A DNA stretch of 64,000 bases from RGIG6165 sp045538835 (GTDB lineage Bacteria > Bacillota > Clostridia > Oscillospirales > Feifaniaceae): NCBI GenBank assembly GCA_045538835.1, contig JAZQEF010000018.1:124001-188000 (forward strand), read 5' to 3'. This document shows positions 25,027-32,931 of the stretch, piece by piece. How positions within the stretch are numbered: position 1 is the stretch's first letter; every line of letters begins with the position of its first letter. Position numbers and translations under genes: made by a program. The notes below the pieces were generated by a model. That model searched no databases, was not told where the DNA came from, and worked only from the letters and a program-made list of their open reading frames with translations.

Positions 25027-26304
25027 TTATTTTACATATTCAAAGCGGAGATTGTAAATATCAATAGTATCTCCTTCTTTTACCCCAAATTCTTCAAGTT
25101 TATCATAAACACCTGTTGTTTTGAGGACCTTATTCATATAACTGATATCTTCATAATCCGACGGATCAACATGATGCAGTTTTTCAAATATCCAGTCTGC
25201 ACGTACATAGTATATGCCGTTTTCAAACTTGATATCAATATCCCTGCTTATTCTCTTTTCTGCGATGATATCATCTATATTTATTTCTTCTTCATACATC
25301 TTGAGCGGTGGCAGTTCACCGAGTGATGAATATACATATCTGACCACCTCATCAAGTCCCTGCTTTGATGCCGCTGATATTCTGAAATACTTATAGCCTT
25401 TTTCTTCTATATACTTTTCAAATTCATTTGCAAGCGTTTCATCAAATATTATATCCGATTTATTTCCGCAGACGACCTGAGGAAGTTTTGCAAGTTCGGG
25501 AGAAAATCTTTCAAGTTCAAGATTTATCTTTTCAAAATCGCTTATAGGTTCTCTTCCCTCACTGCCGCTTATATCAACGACATGGACGAGCATTCTGCAC
25601 CTTTCAATATGGCGCAAAAACTCGTGACCGAGACCTTCACCGTTGCTTGCACCCTCTATAAGTCCCGGAATGTCGGCCATAACAAAGGTTGCGCCTTCAA
25701 ACGGCGCTACCACGCCGAGTTGAGGCGTAAGCGTGGTAAAATGATAATTTGCAATTTTAGGACGGGCAGCACTTACCATTGAAAGAAAAGTCGATTTTCC
25801 CACATTCGGGAAACCGATGAGTCCGACATCTGCAAGAAGTTTGAGTTCAAGCAGCACCATTCGTTCTCCGCCCTTTTCGCCGTTTTTGGCAAAACGGGGA
25901 CACTGACGTGTAGGCGTCGCAAAATGGGTGTTTCCCCAACCTCCTTTTCCGCCTTTTATCATTTTAAAAGGCTTGCCGTCAGACATATCGTGAATTACTT
26001 TGCCTGTTTCAAAGTCCTTTATCACTGTTCCGATCGGAACCTTGATTTCAAGATCCTTACCGCTTTTTCCGTAGCATCTTGCCCCTTTACCGTTTTCCCC
26101 GCTTTCGGCAACATATTTCTTTTTATATTTGAAGTCAAGAAGCGTATTCATATGATTATCCACCACAAAAACAATACTTCCGCCATTGCCGCCGTCACCC
26201 CCGTCGGGACCGCCGTTTGCAACATATTTTTCTCTGTGAAATGCAACTGCGCCGTTACCGCCGTCACCGGCCTTGACAAAAATCTTTGCTACATCAATAA
26301 ACAT
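25027..26304 (-). CDS. obgE: GTPase ObgE/CgtA
   Basis: A 425-aa GTPase of late 50S assembly and stress control. It has the glycine-rich Obg fold (residues 1-158, e.g. GGPDGGDGGNGGS), then a GTPase domain with P-loop GFPNVGKST near 166 and G3 DIPGLIEGA. A C-terminal OCT domain (about 345-425) is present. It starts 13 nt after the rpmA terminator, with AGGAG upstream. Order rplU-prp-rpmA-obg is standard in Firmicutes. Confidence 0.97.
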   Translation of the reverse strand: MFIDVAKIFVKAGDGGNGAVAFHREKYVANGGPDGGDGGNGGSIVFVVDNHMNTLLDFKYKKKYVAESGENGKGARCYGKSGKDLEIKVPIGTVIKDFETGKVIHDMSDGKPFKMIKGGKGGWGNTHFATPTRQCPRFAKNGEKGGERMVLLELKLLADVGLIGFPNVGKSTFLSMVSAARPKIANYHFTTLTPQLGVVAPFEGATFVMADIPGLIEGASNGEGLGHEFLRHIERCRMLVHVVDISGSEGREPISDFEKINLELERFSPELAKLPQVVCGNKSDIIFDETLANEFEKYIEEKGYKYFRISAASKQGLDEVVRYVYSSLGELPPLKMYEEEINIDDIIAEKRISRDIDIKFENGIYYVRADWIFEKLHHVDPSDYEDISYMNKVLKTTGVYDKLEEFGVKEGDTIDIYNLRFEYVK

Positions 26305-26317
26305 TTAGTTATCTCCT

Positions 26318-26350
26318 AAAAATAACGGGAAAGGCGCATACCTTTCCCGT
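26318..26350 (-). terminator. Intrinsic terminator between rpmA and obgE
   Basis: A 10-bp stem (26325-26334 with 26341-26350), loop TATGCG, then TATTTTT on the minus strand. It lies 13 nt upstream of the obgE start. Confidence 0.88.
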
Positions 26351-26366
26351 GATAAGTCAATTCGGT

Positions 26367-26651
26367 TTACTGCTCAACAGCATAAACACTGACTTTCTTT
26401 CTGTCCTTGCCGACTCTTTCGAAAGCTACCTTTCCGTCGATAAGTGCAAAAAGTGAATCGTCAGAACCTCTGCCGACATTGTTGCCGGGATGGATCTTAG
26501 TACCTCTCTGCTTAACGAGAATGTTTCCGGCAAGTACGAACTGACCGTCAGCTCTCTTTACGCCGAGTCTCTTTGATTCTGAATCTCTACCGTTCTTGGT
26601 AGAACCCATACCTTTTTTATGTGCAAAAAACTGTATGCTTATTCTTAACAT
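26367..26651 (-). CDS. rpmA: 50S ribosomal protein L27 with cleavable N-terminus
   Basis: A 94-aa protein beginning MLRISIQFFAHKKGMGSTKN. The first nine or so residues with the FFA motif are the Firmicutes extension that must be removed so that the mature N-terminus can reach the peptidyl-transferase centre. The protease, Prp, is encoded directly upstream. Last gene of rplU-prp-rpmA before a terminator. Confidence 0.97.
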   Translation of the reverse strand: MLRISIQFFAHKKGMGSTKNGRDSESKRLGVKRADGQFVLAGNILVKQRGTKIHPGNNVGRGSDDSLFALIDGKVAFERVGKDRKKVSVYAVEQ

Positions 26652-26655
26652 TGTG

Positions 26656-26967
26656 TTACACCTCCGATTTTTTAATAGTCAGATACTCCGGATAACTCTC
26701 TGCTATTCCATCTATCTGCAGTTCAAATGCTTTTATAAACATTTTGCAAAGATCAGCCTTTTCTTCGTTTTCAAGTGTCACTGACAAAAGCGGTCTATCT
26801 GCATCAACCTCAATATTGCAACGCACACCGACTATCTCTGTAAGAGCATTAGCCGTAAGTTCCGCCGCACTTGAGACTGCTGCACAGACAATATCCTGTC
26901 CCGCATCTGCATATCCGCTGTGTCCTGTAACTAAAAAACCTTTATCCGAAATATTTACGAAAATCAT
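26656..26967 (-). CDS. prp: Ribosomal-processing cysteine protease Prp
   Basis: A 103-aa protease that removes the L27 N-terminal peptide. The catalytic dyad is visible as His16 in TGHSGYADAG and Cys28 in DIVCAAVSS, with the 12-residue spacing known for Prp. It lies between rplU and rpmA, with gaps of one and four nucleotides, so enzyme and substrate are co-translated. Confidence 0.95.
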   Translation of the reverse strand: MIFVNISDKGFLVTGHSGYADAGQDIVCAAVSSAAELTANALTEIVGVRCNIEVDADRPLLSVTLENEEKADLCKMFIKAFELQIDGIAESYPEYLTIKKSEV

Positions 26968-26968
26968 C

Positions 26969-27280
26969 TTACTTTGAAATCTTTTCGATCTGTACCTTTG
27001 TATAAGGCTGTCTGTGACCCTGTGTTCTTCTGTAGTTCTTCTTTGCCTTGAACTTAATAACGTTGATCTTCTTGCCTTTACCGTTCTTGATTACCTTACC
27101 GGTAACAACAGCACCTTCAACCATAGGTGAACCGACTGTGAAATTATCTCCGTCAGCAACTGCGAGGACATTAGTGAACTTAACTTCAGATTCAGCTTCA
27201 ACCTCGAGTTTTTCGATGTAAATTACATCGCCTTCCTGTACTTTGTACTGCTTACCGCCTGTTACGATTATTGCGTACAC
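26969..27280 (-). CDS. rplU: 50S ribosomal protein L21
   Basis: A 103-aa protein (MYAIIVTGGKQYKVQEGDVI) of the 50S subunit. The start is the GTG at 27280, with AGAGGTG six bases upstream. The in-frame GTG at 27289 is part of that site. A strong promoter and an approximately 80-nt leader precede it. First gene of rplU-prp-rpmA. Confidence 0.97.
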   Translation of the reverse strand: MYAIIVTGGKQYKVQEGDVIYIEKLEVEAESEVKFTNVLAVADGDNFTVGSPMVEGAVVTGKVIKNGKGKKINVIKFKAKKNYRRTQGHRQPYTKVQIEKISK

Positions 27281-27364
27281 ACAAAGCACCTCTCTTTCTC
27301 ATAATAAGACTCGCTACTGGCAGGCCGATAAATAAATATCTGTTAAAGCCCGCAATATGCGGCT
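27281..27364 (-). promoter_or_regulatory. rplU leader, candidate L21 autoregulatory leader
   Basis: About 83 nt between the inferred transcription start and the GTG start. The 5' end can fold GCCGCA against TGCGGGC (27342-27369 region), followed by GGCCTGCCAGTAGCGAG. Position matches the L21 leader known from Firmicutes; not verified against a model. Confidence 0.5.
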
Positions 27365-27369
27365 TAAAC

Positions 27370-27398
27370 AGTATAACAACTTTATATTGTGTTGTCAA
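27370..27398 (-). promoter_or_regulatory. Sigma-A promoter of rplU
   Basis: TTGACA (27398-27393), 17-bp spacer, TATACT (27375-27370). The -35 lies about 11 nt past the sdpI stop. Confidence 0.9.
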
Positions 27399-27409
27399 CT
27401 GTTTTTTAC

Positions 27410-28030
27410 CTAATTATGCACATTTCTTACAACCTTAATACTGTATATAATACCTGTCAGTGCATACGGTATCAGCATAAAGAGCCATATTATCGTAGCA
27501 ACCGGTGGCAATGCAACCGTAAGAATAATAAGTATGCCCATAATTACTGTTTCAATTCCGATAAAACGGTTTATCTTCTTTGCTTTGTCGGTATCCAGAT
27601 TGTAATTCTTAACATAGTCAAATTTAGGTAAATAGTTACCAAGCACAAGAAATATTGCTCCCACTATCACCGCAACAGTTTTTCTCACATCTATTCCCCA
27701 GTTCAGATTAACTCCAAACGTCAACGTCTGTAATACAACAGACAGTGCAGGAATAATCCACTTAACAACATTTTCAAACTTTTTTCTGGTTCCGTGCTTA
27801 TATTCGTTAGCATCAAAAATAATACAACACACAATCTGCAAAAGAAGCATCATAACAGGTATACCGAAAACAGCAAACCCCTTTGATGCAAAATTATCCG
27901 GTTGATTATACATATTAAAATGCACTGCCATACTTTCAGGCAAAGCATCCCACAAAAACACGCCTAACAGAATTGGTAACAGACACACTATACCCGTTAT
28001 CAACAGCCTCTTCCATTTAATAAATTTCAT
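27410..28030 (-). CDS. sdpI: SdpI family membrane protein (DUF1648)
   Basis: A 206-aa polytopic membrane protein with about six hydrophobic segments. The N-terminal DUF1648 block has PESMAVHFNMYNQPDNFASKG. In B. subtilis SdpI gives immunity to the killing peptide SdpC and sequesters the repressor SdpR at the membrane when toxin is present. Its ATG lies inside the end of sdpR (14-bp overlap), with GGAGG within sdpR. No sdpA, sdpB or sdpC is nearby, so this is an orphan sensing or immunity cassette. Sensing an unrelated envelope stress is also possible. Confidence 0.88.
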   Translation of the reverse strand: MKFIKWKRLLITGIVCLLPILLGVFLWDALPESMAVHFNMYNQPDNFASKGFAVFGIPVMMLLLQIVCCIIFDANEYKHGTRKKFENVVKWIIPALSVVLQTLTFGVNLNWGIDVRKTVAVIVGAIFLVLGNYLPKFDYVKNYNLDTDKAKKINRFIGIETVIMGILIILTVALPPVATIIWLFMLIPYALTGIIYSIKVVRNVHN

Positions 28031-28292
28031 TTTTACCTCCTAATCCATAAATCCACGTTAACAATTCTTCAAATACCGAAGAATTAATTTCATAGTATAT
28101 ATAGTTTTTGTATTTCTGTTCTGAAATAAGATCAGCATTCTTTAATTTTGACAAGTGATACGAAACTGTTGCACCTGTCAGATTAAAATGATCTGCTATC
28201 TCACCTGCCGATTTTCTGCCATCCTTGAGCATATTCAGTATATCTCGTCTTACAGGGTCAGATATCGCCTTTAATGTTTCGTTTATCCCCAT
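28017..28292 (-). CDS. sdpR: SdpR-like ArsR family autorepressor
   Basis: A 91-aa winged-helix repressor (ISDPVRRDILNMLKDGRKSAGEIADHF, then TGATVSYHLSKLKNADLI as the recognition helix). No metal-binding cysteine motif is present, which separates it from metal-sensing ArsR proteins. Two identical operator palindromes flank its promoter, so negative autoregulation is likely. sdpI follows with overlap, so signal reception and repression are made together. Confidence 0.9.
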   Translation of the reverse strand: MGINETLKAISDPVRRDILNMLKDGRKSAGEIADHFNLTGATVSYHLSKLKNADLISEQKYKNYIYYEINSSVFEELLTWIYGLGGKNEIY

Positions 28293-28309
28293 TTTATCCT
28301 CCCTACCGG

Positions 28310-28331
28310 TATTTAGAAATATTTCTAAATA
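28310..28331 (-). promoter_or_regulatory. SdpR operator 1 (downstream of -10)
   Basis: A perfect 22-bp palindrome with half sites TATTTAGA-N6-TCTAAATA. It lies just downstream of the sdpR -10 hexamer, covering the expected transcription start. Confidence 0.85.
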
Positions 28332-28332
28332 G

Positions 28333-28360
28333 ATTATATCACGGTTAAAACAAAAGTCAA
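28333..28360 (-). promoter_or_regulatory. Promoter of sdpR-sdpI
   Basis: TTGACT (28360-28355), 16-bp spacer, TATAAT (28338-28333), lying between the two operators. Confidence 0.85.
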
Positions 28361-28361
28361 G

Positions 28362-28389
28362 ACCTATTTAGATTTTTTTCTAAATAGGT
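28362..28389 (-). promoter_or_regulatory. SdpR operator 2 (upstream of -35)
   Basis: ACCTATTTAGA and TCTAAATAGGT separated by six bases. It has the same TATTTAGA-N6-TCTAAATA core as operator 1, centre to centre 55 bp. It also follows the folD stop and could form an RNA hairpin, but no clean T-run follows. Confidence 0.82.
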
Positions 28390-28402
28390 GTTGATCTAAA
28401 AA

Positions 28403-29254
28403 TCATTTAATTGAATCCTTTGCTGCCGTAAGTGTATTTTTAAGAAGCATGGTTATAGTCATAGGGCCTACACCGCCCGGTACGGGGGTTATGTATGAAG
28501 CCTTTTCAAATACGGCATCAAAATCCACGTCTCCGCAGAGTTTGCCGTCTGCCCCTCTGTTTATGCCGACATCAATGACTACTGCTCCGTCTTTTACCAT
28601 ATCAGCAGTTACAAACTTGCTTCTTCCGACTGCCGCCACAAGAATATCGGCTTTAGATGTAACTTCGGCAAGGTTATTTGTTTTTGAATGGCATATTGTA
28701 ACTGTTGCATTCTTCTGCAGCATAAGCATTGCCTGGGGTTTGCCGACAATATTGCTTCTGCCGATTATAACACAATTCTTCCCCTCTATCTCGATACCGT
28801 ATGCATCAAGCAGTTCCATAACACCTGCAGGTGTACATGGTACAAATGACTGATTACCTATCATTATTCTGCCTACATTTGCAGGATGAAAAGCATCAAC
28901 ATCCTTTTCAGGCGGAATTGATTTTATCACCATTTCCTCATCAATATGTGCAGGCAGTGGAAGCTGAACGAGTATACCGTGAATGGCGTTATCTTTTGCA
29001 AGTTCATCCACTTTTTTGAGAAGTTCATCTTGCGTTGTATTCTCAGGCATTTCTATAACAACTGAATTCATTCCCACATCCCGGCAAGCCGTGTGTTTAT
29101 TTCTCACATATACCTGTGATGCAGGATTTTCGCCTACTATTATTACGGCAAGTCCGGGAATTATTCCCGTTTTTTTTGCAAATTCTGCCGTATCTTTGGC
29201 TATCCTCTCTCTTACTGAAGCGGATACCGCTTTACCGTCAATTATCTGTGCCAC
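28403..29254 (-). CDS. folD: Bifunctional methylenetetrahydrofolate dehydrogenase/cyclohydrolase FolD
   Basis: A protein of about 283 aa that interconverts methylene-, methenyl- and formyl-tetrahydrofolate, supplying formyl groups for Fmt and purines and methylene groups for TrmFO. Motifs: VRNKHTACRDVGM with the catalytic lysine, QLPLPAHID, the NADP-binding GRSNIVGKPQAMLM, and the C-terminal TPVPGGVGPMT. A GTG at 29254 with AGGGTG upstream fits homologues; a GTG at 29263 is in frame but lies in that ribosome binding site. It overlaps the lgt end by 17 bp. Confidence 0.96.
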   Translation of the reverse strand: MAQIIDGKAVSASVRERIAKDTAEFAKKTGIIPGLAVIIVGENPASQVYVRNKHTACRDVGMNSVVIEMPENTTQDELLKKVDELAKDNAIHGILVQLPLPAHIDEEMVIKSIPPEKDVDAFHPANVGRIMIGNQSFVPCTPAGVMELLDAYGIEIEGKNCVIIGRSNIVGKPQAMLMLQKNATVTICHSKTNNLAEVTSKADILVAAVGRSKFVTADMVKDGAVVIDVGINRGADGKLCGDVDFDAVFEKASYITPVPGGVGPMTITMLLKNTLTAAKDSIK

Positions 29255-30068
29255 TTTCTTCACCCTTTTTATTTACATTTTTTATTATCAATATTAATAA
29301 AACAAGACCAAACACCACTGCAATTCCAGATACAAGCACCGAAACGGGCACTGAAAAAACTTTAAGTTGATCTGTTCTGAGTTGTTCAATAAAAAATCTT
29401 CCGATACCGTACCATATAAGATATCCGCTGAAGATAACACCTCTGTATTTCTTACTGTATTTAAATAACGTAAGAAGAATTATAAGTCCGATAAGATTCC
29501 AGAGCGATTCATACAAAAATGTGGGATGCACTATCGTTTCCTTACCGTTTATGATAAGCTGCATTCCCCACGGAAGCGTCGTCTCTCCGCCAAACGCCTC
29601 CTGATTGACAAAATTGCCCCATCTGCCGACTATCTGACCGACAAGAAAACATGGGGCTACCATATCTGCCGCATCCAATATTCTGATTTTTTTAATCTTA
29701 CAGTGTGTTATCGCGCAGATAAATGCCCCGATAACAGCGCCGTATATCGCCATACCGCCGTTTCTTATTGCAAAAACTTCTTTTATGCTGTTATACGAAC
29801 CGTTTGGATCAAATATCACATAGTAAAGTCTTGCGCAAATTACCGACACAGGTGTTATCCATATGATTCCGTCAAGCACATCGTCCTGCTTGATGCCTTT
29901 TTTCTTTGCCAGAGAAAGTCCCAAAATTACTGCCAGCACAAAGCCCGTCGCAATCAGAACTGCATACCAGTATATTTCAAAACTGCCGATTCTGAATGCA
30001 ACGTTGTCTATATTAAATTCACCTATTCCAAGTCCGGGAAATGAAATCGGTCCGTTTCCTTTATTCAC
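29238..30068 (-). CDS. lgt: Prolipoprotein diacylglyceryl transferase
   Basis: A 276-aa membrane enzyme that moves diacylglycerol from phosphatidylglycerol to the lipobox cysteine of prolipoproteins. The family signature GRWGNFVNQE is at residues 148-157, with about seven membrane segments. GGMAIYGAVIG (104-114) has tyrosine where the E. coli enzyme has His103. From memory that exchange also occurs in other clostridial Lgt proteins. The start overlaps the ymfH stop (ATGA). A predicted client, the RCC1 lipoprotein, is encoded in this window. Confidence 0.96.
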   Translation of the reverse strand: MNKGNGPISFPGLGIGEFNIDNVAFRIGSFEIYWYAVLIATGFVLAVILGLSLAKKKGIKQDDVLDGIIWITPVSVICARLYYVIFDPNGSYNSIKEVFAIRNGGMAIYGAVIGAFICAITHCKIKKIRILDAADMVAPCFLVGQIVGRWGNFVNQEAFGGETTLPWGMQLIINGKETIVHPTFLYESLWNLIGLIILLTLFKYSKKYRGVIFSGYLIWYGIGRFFIEQLRTDQLKVFSVPVSVLVSGIAVVFGLVLLILIIKNVNKKGEESGTDN

Positions 30069-31357
30069 TTCTGCTCCTCCATAACATCAACAACCGACAA
30101 TGAAATATATTCATCACAAAATATATCAAGCATATCAAGAACATCTTTTTTGGTAACGGTATAATAAGGCTTAAAACTGTCAAAAAAGTCTATTCCCGAG
30201 AAATATGTTGACAGCATTGCATAGACTGTGTCATCTGTTTTATCAAACACATCTACTGCACCGCCAAGCAATGCCTTTTTATTGATTTCAAAGACCGAGT
30301 CATCAATACCGTCTTTTTTTATCTTTTCGATTTCCTCTTTTATTATAGCGTATGTTTCATCGGGATCGGTACTTTCGCCCGAAATTATAACAAGCGAATA
30401 AGTGTCGGAAATGTTGTATTCACTGTCAAAAGACTCGTTTATATATCCGCCTTCATAGAGACGTTTATAAAGAGGAGAACTTTTACCGAAAAGGATGCTT
30501 AAAAGCAGTGTCATCGCTATTTCCCTATTAGCTTTGTCCATCGGAGAAAGCGTATGTCCGAAATCCTTAACGCCCATACAGAAATACGGTATTGATATAG
30601 GCATTGATATTCTAACTTCCTTTTGATTTACCGTATCGGGTTCTTCTTCGGTAACTATCTTGACTTTTGTGGGTTTTACTGATTTTAGAGTCCTGTTACA
30701 AACATCAAAGACTGTTTCGGGATCCGCAGGTCCGCATACGCACAATACCATGTTTGCAGGGTTGTAAAAATTTGAATATGTTTTATAAAGTATTTCAGAT
30801 GTTATCTCAGCGATACTTTCCACAGTACCTGCAATATCGTTTTTAACAGCATTATGTTCATATACTGCACTCATTAAATTCATAAGTACACGCCAGGAAG
30901 GTGAATCATCATACATTTTTATTTCCTGTCCGATGATACCTTGCTCTTTATCAACAGTTTCTTTCGTAAAATACGGTGCCTGAACAAATTTTATAAGCGT
31001 TTCCAAATTCTTTTCAAAATTGTCGGTACATGAAAATTCATACACCGTTTTATCAAAACTTGTAAAGGCATTTGCAGATGCACCATACTCACCGAAAAGG
31101 TTGAAAACATCCACTCCGTCTTCGTTTTCAAACATTTTATGCTCAAGAAAATGGGCAGTGCCGTCAGGAATGACTGTAACTTCAGTTTCACCGTCAGCAA
31201 TATATCTGTCGATTGATGAGCCGTATTTTGTACCGAACATAACATAGTTTTCGGTAAAAAGCGGTTTTGGACAGACAAGTATGTGCACACCGCTTTCATG
31301 CACTGCAGAATATATCTTTTCGCCCAGATTAGCATCTTCTTTAATTTCAAACTTCAT
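30065..31357 (-). CDS. ymfH: M16 family peptidase, active subunit (YmfH-like)
   Basis: A 430-aa zinc peptidase of the pitrilysin/insulinase family. The inverted zinc motif HFLEH is at residues 69-73, with a downstream acidic ligand region (QGIIGQEIKMYDD). It pairs with the inactive homologue encoded just upstream (11-bp overlap), as expected for a heterodimeric M16B peptidase. Substrate unknown. It is followed by lgt. Confidence 0.92.
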   Translation of the reverse strand: MKFEIKEDANLGEKIYSAVHESGVHILVCPKPLFTENYVMFGTKYGSSIDRYIADGETEVTVIPDGTAHFLEHKMFENEDGVDVFNLFGEYGASANAFTSFDKTVYEFSCTDNFEKNLETLIKFVQAPYFTKETVDKEQGIIGQEIKMYDDSPSWRVLMNLMSAVYEHNAVKNDIAGTVESIAEITSEILYKTYSNFYNPANMVLCVCGPADPETVFDVCNRTLKSVKPTKVKIVTEEEPDTVNQKEVRISMPISIPYFCMGVKDFGHTLSPMDKANREIAMTLLLSILFGKSSPLYKRLYEGGYINESFDSEYNISDTYSLVIISGESTDPDETYAIIKEEIEKIKKDGIDDSVFEINKKALLGGAVDVFDKTDDTVYAMLSTYFSGIDFFDSFKPYYTVTKKDVLDMLDIFCDEYISLSVVDVMEEQK

Positions 31358-32639
31358 CAGTCTGTGCCTCTTTGTTTCCTTTCAAGTAATAAACTGTGTC
31401 AAGTTTTATCTTATTTGCAACTTTAACCACGTCTTCTTTGGTGACACTTAAAATATCTTTAATAAACTCGTCTTGCTCCCTGTCGGTTCCGTCATAACTT
31501 TCCGCAGCAGTCCAAGAAACCATTGCCCCTGCACTGTCAAAACTGCTTTTGAGCATATTTACATAGAATTTTTTTGCAGTGGCAAGTTCATCGTCACTGA
31601 CATTTCCTTTTTTCATTTCTTCGAGTTGCTCAAGAATACCCGCCTCTGCCTTTTCTTTATTTGCACATTCGATACCCGATGAAACAAGAAGTATGCCCTT
31701 TGTTTCAACTATCTGTGAACGGCAATAGTAACAGAGCGACATTTTTTCTCTCACGACAGAAAAAAGTTTGCTTGTCGGTGCAAGTCCGTATATCGTGTTA
31801 AACAAGGAAAGCGCCGCATAGTCTTTATCGCTTCTGACAATGCCTGTCCTAAATCCCATCGACAATTTACCCTGAATAACAGGCATCTCTTCCGTTACTC
31901 TTTTTACGCTGTCAACATCATATATAATAGGAAACTTTTTGTTTGATATAGGTTCAATGCTTATTTTTTCAAAATTATTTTTGATTGCTTTTACAACCTC
32001 TTCTTCTCTTTCAGCGCCTACATAGTAGACATCAAGAGGTGTTTTAGCCACAAACTTTTTATAAAAGTCATAGAGTTTTTTCTCGTCTATCGTTTCCGCA
32101 ACAGACTCTTCACCCTCAGAACTGATACCGTAAAGTTCGTTTTCGCACATAAGTGAGAGGCACTTCTTTCTGGCATAGACAGTTTTATTGTTGATATCTG
32201 CCCTTATAGAGTCAATCATATTCTTTTTTTCTAATTCAACTATTTTTCCGTAAAAAGCGTTATCTTTTACCAGAGGATCAAATAAAACATCCATAACGGT
32301 CTCGAGAGCATCTGCCAACATAGATTTTTTATCGGGAGTAAATGCACCGTTTAAAAACTTGATGGTCACACCTGTTTGCTGAATATCTCCCCTTTTTGTG
32401 TTGAGCGAAGAAAAATCAGCACCGTACAGTTCATAAAGCCTGTCATTTATTGCTTTGATATCAGGCAATTTACGGCAGCCTGTCATAAGAACATTTATAA
32501 GTAATGTTCTGTACGAAGTAAGCACCTTATCAAGACCTGCCGAAAAAAGCATGGTTATCTTATCGGTCTTGAACTTGTCCGTCTTTATATAATGCAGCGT
32601 TACGCCGCTGCATATATGTATGTGTTTTGTTTTATACAA
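31347..32639 (-). CDS. ymfF: M16 family peptidase-like protein, non-catalytic subunit (YmfF-like)
   Basis: A protein of about 430 aa with the M16 fold (DRLYELYGADFSSLNTKRGD, FRTGIVRSDKDYAALSLFN, SLCYYCRSQIVETKG). No HxxEH zinc motif is present, so it is probably the scaffold half of the peptidase formed with YmfH. The preferred start is TTG at 32639 with AGAGGTG six bases upstream. Frames starting at 32657 or 32744 place that site inside the protein and lack conservation. Confidence 0.88.
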   Translation of the reverse strand: MYKTKHIHICSGVTLHYIKTDKFKTDKITMLFSAGLDKVLTSYRTLLINVLMTGCRKLPDIKAINDRLYELYGADFSSLNTKRGDIQQTGVTIKFLNGAFTPDKKSMLADALETVMDVLFDPLVKDNAFYGKIVELEKKNMIDSIRADINNKTVYARKKCLSLMCENELYGISSEGEESVAETIDEKKLYDFYKKFVAKTPLDVYYVGAEREEEVVKAIKNNFEKISIEPISNKKFPIIYDVDSVKRVTEEMPVIQGKLSMGFRTGIVRSDKDYAALSLFNTIYGLAPTSKLFSVVREKMSLCYYCRSQIVETKGILLVSSGIECANKEKAEAGILEQLEEMKKGNVSDDELATAKKFYVNMLKSSFDSAGAMVSWTAAESYDGTDREQDEFIKDILSVTKEDVVKVANKIKLDTVYYLKGNKEAQTDEV

Positions 32640-32712
32640 TATTTTCACCTCTTGCATAATATACGAAAAATCGAAGGTAATTTGTAGCAACTGACTTTCA
32701 TAAACGCATCTC

Positions 32713-32865
32713 CTAACAAACAAGATAGAGTATGCCGACAGCAACTACAATAACGGCAAGCAAAATTGCAAGTATCCACGACGGTAATATAAGTGAAAGT
32801 GCAATCCCACCGCCGACACAAACTGCCGCTATACCAAGTAATCTTCTTTGATTGCATCCGAACAC
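32713..32865 (-). CDS. Small hydrophobic membrane protein (50 aa)
   Basis: A 50-codon frame starting at GTG 32865 with GGGGG about nine bases upstream. The product has a short polar head (MFGCNQRRLLG) followed by two hydrophobic segments broken by Leu-Pro-Ser-Trp, as in a small hairpin membrane protein. It resembles in form short unnamed clostridial membrane proteins; function unknown. It fills most of the gap between rsgA and ymfF and reads with the operon. The regular hydrophobic pattern and ribosome binding site argue for a real gene; comparison with relatives would settle it. Confidence 0.6.
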   Translation of the reverse strand: MFGCNQRRLLGIAAVCVGGGIALSLILPSWILAILLAVIVVAVGILYLVC

Positions 32866-32931
32866 AACGCTCAGCCCCCTGCTGCCGACTATTTATATCT
32901 TATAATATGCAGCAGTGCCTGTACTTGTTTC

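Noticed and set aside
28362..28389. Palindrome after folD as an intrinsic terminator
   Set aside because: The stem is AT-rich and no clean T-run follows; the shared core with the second palindrome at the sdpR promoter fits an operator better.
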